DNA from: Posidoniimonas corsicana
GTDB taxonomy: Bacteria; Planctomycetota; Planctomycetia; Pirellulales; Lacipirellulaceae
NCBI RefSeq assembly: GCF_007859765.1
Contig: NZ_SIHJ01000001.1
Coordinates: 186,767-250,766, forward strand
Length of the DNA stretch: 64,000 nucleotides
Direction: 5' to 3'
This document shows, in pieces, positions 1 to 8,030 of this stretch (its first letter is position 1; every line of letters starts with the position of its first letter). The notes beneath the pieces were generated by a model. The model was given only the letters and a program-made list of their open reading frames with translations, ran no database searches and was not told where the DNA came from. Position numbers and translations under genes: made by a program.

Positions 1-28
1 GCTACCGGCCCCCAGCCCCCGAGGCGAT

Positions 29-79
29 CCGCTCGCTTGGCTCGCTTCCGGCTACGCCTACAGCGAGCCAAGCGAGCGG
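29..79. repeat. Long perfect inverted repeat (18-bp arms)
   Basis: Positions 29-46 (CCGCTCGCTTGGCTCGCT) and 62-79 are exact reverse complements, separated by 15 bases. The palindrome lies just before the point where the GH78 reading frame begins without its usual N-terminus, and an in-frame stop (91-93) sits between them. It could be part of a mobile element end, a REP-like repeat or a transcription terminator. No transposase or target duplication is visible, so the type of element is unknown. Confidence 0.75.
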
Positions 80-153
80 CCTGCTGGCCTTAACATAGAT
101 ACTGGTACTGTCCGGGGGGGCTGGTCACCCGTCTGCACATAACAGCGAAGGGC

Positions 154-2322
154 GTGTTTGAAGCGTACCTGAACGGCGAACGGGTCGGGGAAGACTACAT
201 GACGCCCGGTTGGACGCCGTACGACTCACGGATCGAGACGCTCACCTACGATGTGACAGATCTGCTGGAGCCCAAGCAGAACGTGATCGGGCTAGTTCTT
301 GGCGAGGGCTGGTATGCGGGCAGGATGATGAGGAAGACAGAGGTCTATCCGCTCGCTCTTCCCGAGGTGATCGCCCAGCTTGAGGTGACCTACACCGACG
401 GATCGAGCGAGACCGTGGTGACCGATCGCCGCTGGCGCGCCTGCACGGAGGGCCCGATTCGGTTTTCTGGGATCTACGATGGCGAGGTCTACGACGCCAA
501 GAAGGAGCTCCCGGGATGGAGCGAGCCTGGCTACGACGACGCTTCTTGGCGGGGGGTCACCGCCACACCCGTCGGCACCAAAGTCCGCCTAACCCCTAAG
601 CGGCACCACCCCGTTCGCGCCACTGAGGAGCTGGAGTCGGTTCACGTCAACAGGCTTGGCCCGGGGCGGTTCGTGTTCGACCTCGGCCAGAACATCGTGG
701 GCTGGCCACGGCTGCGAACGCCCTGCGAAACCGGCAGCCCGATCACCATCCGGTACGCCGAGATGCTGAATGCCGACGGCTCGCTCTATACCGAGAACTA
801 CCGGGGGGCGAAGTCGACGGACCGGTATGTGCCGGCCACCGACGGCGTCACCGACTGGAGTCCTTCGTTCACATTCCACGGCTTTCGGTACGTTGAGATC
901 AGCGGCGTCCCGGAGGACGCCGAGCCGCAGTTGGGGTGGGTATCTGGCGTTGTGCTGCATTCGGACTTCGACAAGACCGGTAGCTTCGTCTCTTCTCACG
1001 GGAAGCTGAACCAGCTGCAAAGCAACATCACGTGGGGCCAACGGGGCAACTACCTGGACATCCCCACCGACTGCCCACAACGCGATGAGCGGCTTGGGTG
1101 GACCGGCGACGCGCAGGTGTTCTGTCCGACCTCGCTCTTCAACTACGACGTCCACTCGTTCTGGGCGAGTTGGCTGGAGAGCGTCAGGCAAGAGCAGTCT
1201 CCGGCGGGACTCGTTCCCAACGTGGTGCCGAACACCCTTCCGGGAGACGGCGGCAGTCCTGGCTGGGGCGATGTGGCCGTTGTCGGGCCGTGGGAGGTGT
1301 ACGTGCGCACCGGCGACACCCGCATACTCGACGAGAACTACGAGTTGATGGCTCGTTGGACGAAAGCCTACGAGAATCAGGCTAAGGAATACATAGTGCA
1401 GAGGCCCGGGTACGGCGATTGGCTTCAACCGTACCCAGAAACTAAGAACTCCCGCTCCGACACGCCGCTCGACCTTATCGCCACGGCGTACTTTGGGCGG
1501 TGCGCACAACTGATGAGCCGCGCGGCGGCGGCTCTCGGACGTCACAGCGAGGCCGATGCATATGCGGAGTTGCACCAGAACGTGAAGCGGGCGTTCTCCA
1601 AAGAGTTCTTTGATGCTGACGGACGGCTTGCCACAAAGCACGAAACGCAGACCGGATACCTTCTGGCCCTTGCCTTCGACCTGCTCGATTCAAGCCAGCG
1701 GGAGCCCGCAGTGAAGAGCCTAGTGGCGTTGATTGACCAGGCGGGCGGCCACCTACGCACCGGATTCTTGGGCACCCCGCTGCTGGCGCCTCAGCTCGAC
1801 TCGCTGGGGAGGTCGGATCTGGCCTACCAGATTCTGTTCAAAGAGACCTACCCGTCCTGGTTCTACTCCATCAACCAAGGCGCCACGACGATGTGGGAGC
1901 GTTGGAACAGCTACAGCCATGACGACGGGTTTGGCAACGCTGGGATGAACTCGTTCAACCACTACGCCTACGGCGCGATCGGGCAGTGGATGTACGAGCG
2001 AGTCGCCGGCCTCGCTCCCGATCCATCCTGCCCGGGCTACAAGCACTTCTTTATCCAGCCGAACCCCGGCGGACCGCTGACATCGGCGGCGGCTTCGCTG
2101 GATACTCCTTACGGGAGAGCATCCTGCGGTTGGGAGGAGCAGGGCGACCGGCTGTTGATCGTCGCGGTGGTTCCCCCCAACACAACCGCCACATTCCTCC
2201 CGCCATCGGTGGACGGCAAACTGTCGAAGGTCCGTCTCGTGAGCGGCGCAGAGCTGTCCTCTAGTGACGGCGGTGCAACCTTTTTGTTGACTCCGGGCCG
2301 ACACGAGATTGTGGCGGACTAG
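154..2322 (+). CDS. Alpha-L-rhamnosidase (GH78), 5'-truncated
   Basis: GH78 enzymes release terminal alpha-L-rhamnose from glycans. The 722 residues cover the end of the N-terminal beta domain, the concanavalin-like domain, the six-hairpin catalytic barrel and a C-terminal beta domain. The family motif DCPQRDERLGWTGDAQ lies near residues 306-321 and carries conserved acidic residues. The GTG at 154 is only the first usable start. In-frame sequence back to about 124 (VTRLHITAKG) still looks like GH78 and is preceded by a stop at 91-93. About the first 60-100 residues of a normal GH78, and any signal peptide, are therefore missing. The complete relative at 32056-35316 has roughly 360 more residues in total. 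The gene may be a decaying remnant cut by whatever placed the palindrome at 29-79. Catalytic sequence is intact, so family assignment is secure but function is doubtful. Confidence 0.85.
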   Translation: MFEAYLNGERVGEDYMTPGWTPYDSRIETLTYDVTDLLEPKQNVIGLVLGEGWYAGRMMRKTEVYPLALPEVIAQLEVTYTDGSSETVVTDRRWRACTEGPIRFSGIYDGEVYDAKKELPGWSEPGYDDASWRGVTATPVGTKVRLTPKRHHPVRATEELESVHVNRLGPGRFVFDLGQNIVGWPRLRTPCETGSPITIRYAEMLNADGSLYTENYRGAKSTDRYVPATDGVTDWSPSFTFHGFRYVEISGVPEDAEPQLGWVSGVVLHSDFDKTGSFVSSHGKLNQLQSNITWGQRGNYLDIPTDCPQRDERLGWTGDAQVFCPTSLFNYDVHSFWASWLESVRQEQSPAGLVPNVVPNTLPGDGGSPGWGDVAVVGPWEVYVRTGDTRILDENYELMARWTKAYENQAKEYIVQRPGYGDWLQPYPETKNSRSDTPLDLIATAYFGRCAQLMSRAAAALGRHSEADAYAELHQNVKRAFSKEFFDADGRLATKHETQTGYLLALAFDLLDSSQREPAVKSLVALIDQAGGHLRTGFLGTPLLAPQLDSLGRSDLAYQILFKETYPSWFYSINQGATTMWERWNSYSHDDGFGNAGMNSFNHYAYGAIGQWMYERVAGLAPDPSCPGYKHFFIQPNPGGPLTSAAASLDTPYGRASCGWEEQGDRLLIVAVVPPNTTATFLPPSVDGKLSKVRLVSGAELSSSDGGATFLLTPGRHEIVAD

Positions 2323-2641
2323 GCATCCGGCGCCCTAGCAAAGCGTCCGCGGATGCTTGTGGCGCTACGCGGATGTGCCGCCTGTCTTCTTGCAAGATAC
2401 TGAAGTCTAAAGCCCAAGACTGCTGCCGCCTGCGTTCGACCGACAATCTCGGGTTATACCGAGCTCGAGCGTGTCCAGTTCGGAGCGACTTGATCGTTCT
2501 ACTGTGGGCAGTCGCGGATTCACGGGGCTGTGACGTGGCTGACGAACGCTGTGCGGCCGGGCAACCGATAGGACCGCCGAATTGCCCGACTGATGCCCCG
2601 AACACTTTCCACTACTTCGATTGAGCAAGAGCACAGGCCGA
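2323..2641. other. Intergenic, 319 bases, no gene seen
   Basis: Short open frames here on both strands have no recognisable motifs and biased composition. No strong hairpin or RNA gene was recognised. Confidence 0.5.
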
Positions 2642-3406
2642 ATGATTAAGTCTATTATGCTTTCTCTATTCGTAGCGATCTACATCACTGGGCACGACGC
2701 TTCGTCGGCGGGGATCGACCCGAGTCAGAAGCGGTGGTACGAGCAGTACAAGAAGCAGGCGAACGCGCCGAGCCCGCAGGAAATGCGGCTGAATACGGAC
2801 CCTGAACCAAAGCAGCCGCCCGAAGCGAAACCGCTCTTCAATGGCAAAGACCTCGAAGGTTGGGAACGCAAGGGCGGGGATTCGGAGTTTGAGGTTCGCA
2901 ACGGAGTGATTGTCGGCCGGTGCAAACCGGGATCTCCAAGCACCTACCTTTGCACGACGCGGAGCAACTTTGCGGACTTCCTGTTTACCTGTGAGATGAA
3001 GTGGGAAGAAGACGGCAACAGCGGTGTCATGTTCCGCGCCCGCTCAAGGCCTGGTAGTGGCTCGCATGAAACCGTCTTTGGTCCGCAAGCCGAAATGGAA
3101 GGCTTCTCCAAGGACCGGCACTGGTCAGGCGGGATCTACGGCCAGTCTTGTGGCGGCTTTTTCTATCCGCTGTGGCTGACAGAGCATAAAGCTGTTCGTG
3201 CGGCGCTGAAGCCGGAAGAGTGGAACCGCCTGACCGTCCTCGCGGTGGGCGACGTCGTGAAGACTTGGGTGAATGGGGCGCCTGCTGCGCACTGGGTGGA
3301 CGATGGTAGTTTTCGCTCGGGATTCTTCGGCCTGCAGATTCACAAAGGGGCGAAGGGAGTCGTGCTCTGGAGGGGCCTTCGGGTAAAGGAGTACGCCGAT
3401 CAGTAG
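2642..3406 (+). CDS. DUF1080 (3-keto-disaccharide hydrolase-like) secreted protein
   Basis: A 254-residue protein with a hydrophobic signal peptide (MIKSIMLSLFVAIYITGHD) followed by a single DUF1080 domain. Recognisable elements are PLFNGKDLEGWE, the EVRNGVIVG strand, NSGVMFRAR and the C-terminal FFGLQIH segment. DUF1080 is a concanavalin-like beta-sandwich family very common in planctomycetes, and some members hydrolyse 3-keto-glycosides. I chose ATG 2642 because it starts exactly at the signal peptide; the frame can be extended to a TTG at 2621. It lies 37 bases before a sulfatase on the same strand, suggesting joint expression in glycan breakdown. The substrate cannot be read from sequence. 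Confidence 0.85.
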   Translation: MIKSIMLSLFVAIYITGHDASSAGIDPSQKRWYEQYKKQANAPSPQEMRLNTDPEPKQPPEAKPLFNGKDLEGWERKGGDSEFEVRNGVIVGRCKPGSPSTYLCTTRSNFADFLFTCEMKWEEDGNSGVMFRARSRPGSGSHETVFGPQAEMEGFSKDRHWSGGIYGQSCGGFFYPLWLTEHKAVRAALKPEEWNRLTVLAVGDVVKTWVNGAPAAHWVDDGSFRSGFFGLQIHKGAKGVVLWRGLRVKEYADQ

Positions 3407-3443
3407 GTGCTTTCTTTGTTCCGGAGTAGGAGGTTGGTGACGC

Positions 3444-4994
3444 ATGACGTTTGTCCACGAGTCGACCTGGCGCCGCGTGCTGCTCGGCACCTTGGTGTGC
3501 TTCGTCTGCCTGTACACAAAGGTGGCGGATGCCGCCCCCAAGAAGAACGTGGTCCTCATCCTGGCGGACGATCTTGGTTGGAGCGACACCACGCTGTTTG
3601 GCACAACCGACTTCTACCGCACGCCGCACATCCAGCGGCTTGCCGAGCGGGGGATGACGTTCTCTCGATATTATTCGTCGAGCCCCCTCTGCTCGCCGAC
3701 GCGGGCGAGCATCATGACGGGCCAGAGCCCGGCCCGGCACGGGATCACCTCTCCCTGTTGCCACCTGCCGGCCGTCCGGCTTCACGCTGCTGAGACGCGC
3801 ACCGCGCCGCCCAACCAGCGAACGACCGTCCCCGCATCGGCGTCGCGCCTTGGCAAGCAGTACGACACTCTTGCGGAGGTGCTCCGCGACAACGGCTATC
3901 AGACCGGCCACTTCGGCAAGTGGCACCTGGGCCGTCAGCCCTTTTCTCCCCTCGAGCACGGCTTCTCAGTTGACGTTCCGCACCACCCCGGCCCTGGACC
4001 CGCGGGTAGCTATGTAGCGCCCTGGAAGTTCAAGGACTTTGATGCCGACCCGGATATTCCGGACGAACACATTGAGGATCGTATGGCCAAGGAGGCGGTC
4101 GCCTTCTTGGAGCAGCATCGAGAGGAGCCGTTCTTCCTCAACTACTGGATGTTTAGCGTCCACGCGCCCTTTGACGCCAAGAGGAACCTCGTCGAGCAGT
4201 ATCGAGAGAGGTTGGATCCCAGCGGTCAGCAGCGGAGCCCGACCTACGCGGCGATGGTTGAGAGCATGGACGACGCCGTCGGAACGCTCGTCGACGCGCT
4301 AGATCGGCTACACCTCTCCGACAACACGATCATTGTCTTCGCGTCCGACAACGGCGGGAACATGTACAACGAGGTCGATGGCGTAGCCGCCACCAACAAC
4401 GCGCCGCTTCGTGGTGGGAAAGCCACGGTTTATGAAGGAGGAATCCGCGGGCCAGCTATCGTCGTAGACTCCGGGTCGGTTGAGCGCCGTTCCAGTAGCA
4501 CCGAGTTCTTTCAGAGCAGCGACATCTATCCAACCCTTCTGGAGATGCTCTCCATCGATGCCCGTCCGGCGCAGGTGATTGATGGCGTCAGTATCGTGCC
4601 GGCGTTAAGTGGCGGTTATCTGCAACGTGACGCTGTTTTCACCTACTTCCCCCACTCTCCTCGCGTTCCCGATTGGCTCCCCCCGTCAATCAGCGTGCAC
4701 CAAGGAGATTGGAAGCTGATTCGCATCTTCCACGGGGCCGAGGGCGGCGGCCACCGCTACAAGCTGTTCAATCTCAACGAAGACCTCGGCGAGGAGCGTA
4801 ACGTCGCGGATGAGCACCCGGAGAGAGTTCGCCAACTAGATGCTCTAATCGAGGAGTTCTTAGTCGACACTGGCGCCGCGCGACCTCTTCCCGACCCGAA
4901 GTTTGACTCATCAAAATACCGCCCCGAGCTAGAGGGGCGCGCAAAGGTGCGCGGCGGAGCAACGACTCCTCGCAGGCAACAGAGACGACCCTAG
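3444..4994 (+). CDS. Secreted formylglycine-dependent sulfatase (S1 family)
   Basis: A 516-residue sulfatase that would remove sulfate esters from glycans outside the cytoplasm. An N-terminal hydrophobic signal (about residues 10-31) is followed by the metal-binding LADDLGW (Asp42, Asp43). The maturation motif CSPTR is at 83-87, where Cys83 would be converted to formylglycine. GKWHLG is near 158-163, and a C-terminal SDNGG metal site follows. Length is normal for the family. The maturation enzyme is not in the window. It follows a DUF1080 gene and a damaged GH78 gene, consistent with attack on a sulfated rhamnose-containing polymer, although substrate specificity is not shown. A basic tail (RRQQRR) follows the catalytic domain. 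Confidence 0.93.
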   Translation: MTFVHESTWRRVLLGTLVCFVCLYTKVADAAPKKNVVLILADDLGWSDTTLFGTTDFYRTPHIQRLAERGMTFSRYYSSSPLCSPTRASIMTGQSPARHGITSPCCHLPAVRLHAAETRTAPPNQRTTVPASASRLGKQYDTLAEVLRDNGYQTGHFGKWHLGRQPFSPLEHGFSVDVPHHPGPGPAGSYVAPWKFKDFDADPDIPDEHIEDRMAKEAVAFLEQHREEPFFLNYWMFSVHAPFDAKRNLVEQYRERLDPSGQQRSPTYAAMVESMDDAVGTLVDALDRLHLSDNTIIVFASDNGGNMYNEVDGVAATNNAPLRGGKATVYEGGIRGPAIVVDSGSVERRSSSTEFFQSSDIYPTLLEMLSIDARPAQVIDGVSIVPALSGGYLQRDAVFTYFPHSPRVPDWLPPSISVHQGDWKLIRIFHGAEGGGHRYKLFNLNEDLGEERNVADEHPERVRQLDALIEEFLVDTGAARPLPDPKFDSSKYRPELEGRAKVRGGATTPRRQQRRP

Positions 4995-5686
4995 GGCGCA
5001 CAATCAAGCAACGCTAGCGGCTGATGGCCCCAGTCGCATTCTGCAAGTTAACGTGACGCCGATTGCGGGAGAGGTTTCGCGGGTTGCCCGGTGAGTTGCA
5101 TACGTTGCTTTCGATATCAGGACTGACCACCGCAGTGTGCCTGCACGCCGCGCGCTCCAGCAAGCCGAGCAACGATTTCGCCAGCGGGCCCGATTGGAAG
5201 GGCTCGAGTTCCTCGCAGAGCCGCGCTGTCACAGGGTCGTACGTGCAACAGAGCGGGAGTAACAGTGCGGACAAGGACTGTGATCCGACGGACCTTGGCT
5301 TCCTCCCGTTCCGATGAGCGGGTCGTCTGCAGACGGCACAGCGAATCGGATGCGACGGAGAAATCGGTCTGGCGATTCAGCGCATTTTAGGGCTGGTCGC
5401 TTCCCCGCCAACCAAGGGGGGTGCGTCCAGCCGCAGGCCGGGGTGTAGGGCCGCATAGTGGGCACCACAACACGTCCGTGGCGCCAAATGCGGCAACGTC
5501 GACGGGCCTCACGTGAACTCCGCAAGGCGGGCACAGGGCATCCATTGCGGCGTAGGCCCCTGGTCTTGCGGGATTAGTGCGCTGTGAGGCTCGCAGATAG
5601 ACTGGCTTAGGCGCAGGAGCGCCGATTCCCTCACTCACAAGCGGTTTTCATTGTCCATTTTCCCGCTGAGCGGTAGTGAAACGACG
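4995..5686. other. Gene-poor stretch, 692 bases
   Basis: No frame here carries a convincing gene. A minus-strand frame at 5387-5638 contains two CPxCG pairs that could suggest a zinc ribbon, but its flanks are low-complexity and no ribosome-binding site stands out. The region separates the sulfatase from the first sigma-factor unit and should hold that unit's promoter. Confidence 0.4.
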
Positions 5687-6232
5687 ATGGGAGAACTAGA
5701 CATCACCTGCGATCCCGAGCGGTACGAGCTATTCGTAAAGCTCTTGCTAGAGCACGAATCCCGCGTGCGGGCGTTCCTCCGCGGCCTGCTGCCGTCATGG
5801 CCAGATGTCGAGGAGGTCATGCAAGAGGCAAGTCTCGTCGCGTGGCGGAAGTTCTCGGACTTTGAGCAAGGCACCGCATTCGGGGGCTGGTTTCTTACGA
5901 TAGCCAGGTACGAGGCCATGGTGTACCGGCGCCGCCTAGCCAGGTCGCCGCTGGTATTTTCAGACGACCTGTGGGGTGTCTTGGCCTCCGAGGCCGAACA
6001 GGCTGACTTGGATGAAGTCCGTCAGCAGAAACTCGAAAAGTGCTTGCAATCGATGGATGCCCGAAACCGGGATCTGCTAATGCAGGTCTACTCGCCGGGC
6101 GCCGTTATGCGCGAGATTGCCAAGACGACCGGTAAGAGCGAGCAGGCGTTTTACAAGGTCGTGCAGCGCCTGCGGGCGGCTCTGTTGAGGTGCGTCAATC
6201 GGGCCATTGCCATGGAGGGCTGCGATGTCTGA
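5687..6232 (+). CDS. ECF RNA polymerase sigma factor
   Basis: A 181-residue ECF sigma factor that would direct RNA polymerase to a small target set. Region 2 spans about residues 12-75 (VEEVMQEASLVAWRKF, then a GGWFLTIARYEAM-like helix). Region 4 is C-terminal, with the helix-turn-helix around REIAKTTGKSEQAFYKVVQR. It resembles the planctomycete/verrucomicrobial subfamily that pairs with FecR-type proteins. ATG 5687 is preferred over an upstream TTG at 5651 because family similarity begins there. Its 3' end overlaps the next gene by 8 bases, indicating translational coupling to its probable anti-sigma factor. No other regulatory features are evident. Confidence 0.9.
   Translation: MGELDITCDPERYELFVKLLLEHESRVRAFLRGLLPSWPDVEEVMQEASLVAWRKFSDFEQGTAFGGWFLTIARYEAMVYRRRLARSPLVFSDDLWGVLASEAEQADLDEVRQQKLEKCLQSMDARNRDLLMQVYSPGAVMREIAKTTGKSEQAFYKVVQRLRAALLRCVNRAIAMEGCDV
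6214..6219 (+). promoter_or_regulatory. Ribosome-binding site inside the sigma gene
   Basis: GGAGGG lies 5 bases before ATG 6225 and supports that start over the upstream TTG at 6207. It sits within the last codons of the sigma gene, as expected for coupled sigma/anti-sigma translation. Confidence 0.7.
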
Positions 6233-7778
6233 TCAGGAACTGAAGCGACTGATTGACCTGTGGGTAAGCGGCCGCATCAACGACCAGGAATCGGAGCTCC
6301 TCCAGCGAGAGTTGATAGCTTCGGCGGCGTCTCGCGAATTGTTCCGCCGGTACTCGCAGCTCGACGCGGCGATGCACGAGATTGCGGACGCCGGCGTCAT
6401 GCGGCGGTTGTCGTCGCTGGTGCGAGGAGACCAACAACACCGGAGGCCTGATCGAGACGCCTCCTCACAGCGAACAAACGGTGGACGTCGTTCGCACACG
6501 TTCAGTGCAGTGGCGGCTTGGTGTGTTACGATTGCCGCGGCGCTCGTGCTGACGGTCTCTACGTTCGCCCTGATTGGTTCAGATCGTCCGCGAGGACCGA
6601 TTGCCGAGTCTGACGCGCCGGTAGAGCCAGGGGCTGATTCGGTGGTGGCTGCGGTTATCCAAAGACCGCCCGCGCCCGTAGCTACGCTTTCCTACGCAGA
6701 AGGGGTGCAATGGGAGCAGACGCCTGTTCAGATAGGGCAGGCGATCCTGGAGGGCGAATCGGTGCGAATGACCCGCGGAGTTGCTCGCGTCAGCGTCGGC
6801 TTCGGGGCAGAGATTGTCGCCGCAGCGCCCTGCTCAATGACATTTGTTTCCGCTAGCCGTGTCCGCCTGCACAGCGGCAAGGTCGCGGTTGACGTCGCCC
6901 CGTGGGCGAAGGGGTTCACGGTGGTGACCGAGGACATGGATGTTGTGGACCTCGGAACGACCTTCACCGTCTCCGCAAACCCCGGCATGACGACGGAGGC
7001 GACCGTCCTGAAGGGGATGGTGCGAGTAAACACCCCTGGCGCCGGTGGCGGTCGACGGCGAGGGGTGCTGCTCACCGAGGGGCAGCAGGTCTCGAGCGAC
7101 CCGACGAGAGGCGGGCTTGACACCATTAGGCCGGACGACATTGTCCGAATCCTTGGCGGCCTGGACTTCGGCGCCAAGGGCGCCTACCGCCCGGTCGCGC
7201 TCAACAACACAGGAGTTGGCCTAGCCGAAGGGGACGAGGACCTGCACTGGAGGATAATCGCGGGCCCCGAGGGCGCGTTCGAAGGGCCTCAGTACGCTAC
7301 GGTTTGCGTCCCGCATCGACAGTATATGGCGAACGACCCCGCTTCCTCGCAGTGGGTCTCGATAGTTGATTGGCAATCGGCCGCACCGCACTCGGTCTAC
7401 ACGTTCGCAACCGAGTTCGACTTGCAGAACTACGATCTCTCCACCATGCAGCTCTTCGGACGGTTCCTGGCTGACAACGGCGTAGCCGAGGTGCGTGTTA
7501 ACGGCAAGGAGGTTCCGGTTCAATCGTGGGTGGACAACGTGGGGGGGCAGCTGTTTCGCGACCCTCAGTTTCGATTCGTCAACGTTACCGACGGTCTCGT
7601 TCGCGGGCGAAATGTGATCGAGATCGATGTGCGGAACGGGTTCATGCGTGGGAAGACAGCCGACATTTCTAGGAATGTCCCGAATCCAATGGCGCTCCGC
7701 GTTGAGTGGTACGCGTTCGGGCGTCAAGAACGAATCGCGGGTATGCCGCATTACGCACCGCAGAGGCTGATGAAATGA
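6225..7778 (+). CDS. FecR-domain anti-sigma factor with C-terminal beta-sandwich
   Basis: A 517-residue membrane protein expected to hold the preceding sigma factor and respond to a periplasmic cue. Residues 1-60 form a cytoplasmic helical anti-sigma-like part, and one membrane helix spans about 93-117. A FecR-like domain follows (about 165-270, including RVSVGFGAEIVAAAPCSMTF and VVDLGTTFTVS). The last part (about 330-500) is a beta-rich module containing VRVNGKEVPV and VRGRNVIEIDV. It resembles galactose-binding-like folds and is clearly shared with the protein at 25739-27235. No TonB receptor is adjacent, so signalling is probably not the classical FecA route. The C-terminal module could sense sugar directly; that is inference. 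Confidence 0.82.
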   Translation: MSDQELKRLIDLWVSGRINDQESELLQRELIASAASRELFRRYSQLDAAMHEIADAGVMRRLSSLVRGDQQHRRPDRDASSQRTNGGRRSHTFSAVAAWCVTIAAALVLTVSTFALIGSDRPRGPIAESDAPVEPGADSVVAAVIQRPPAPVATLSYAEGVQWEQTPVQIGQAILEGESVRMTRGVARVSVGFGAEIVAAAPCSMTFVSASRVRLHSGKVAVDVAPWAKGFTVVTEDMDVVDLGTTFTVSANPGMTTEATVLKGMVRVNTPGAGGGRRRGVLLTEGQQVSSDPTRGGLDTIRPDDIVRILGGLDFGAKGAYRPVALNNTGVGLAEGDEDLHWRIIAGPEGAFEGPQYATVCVPHRQYMANDPASSQWVSIVDWQSAAPHSVYTFATEFDLQNYDLSTMQLFGRFLADNGVAEVRVNGKEVPVQSWVDNVGGQLFRDPQFRFVNVTDGLVRGRNVIEIDVRNGFMRGKTADISRNVPNPMALRVEWYAFGRQERIAGMPHYAPQRLMK

Positions 7779-8030
7779 GATGGCGGGGCCTCGGCCAAGA
7801 GCGCTCGGGCGCCGTCCCGCTGGCCACTCAGTCGGAGCTGCAGCGTTGATCGGGCTCACGTCCAATCTCTCTGCCCTCCGCGATCGGCGCGCCGCTGCTT
7901 GTGGACCGTCAAAGCCGCGGAAGATCCAGCTCATCCGTAAGGCTTCAGGCAAGGAACTCTGTGACCAGGCTGCGGTGACGCTCCGGGGCCGTCGGCTGAC
8001 TACTCTCCAACGATTTGCTGCAAGGTTGGC

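Noticed and set aside
5387-5638. Minus-strand frame with two CPxCG pairs resembling a zinc ribbon
   Set aside because: Only the cysteine spacing is suggestive. The rest is Pro/Arg/Ala-rich, no ribosome-binding site precedes it, and the same region is open in other frames. Not enough to call a gene.
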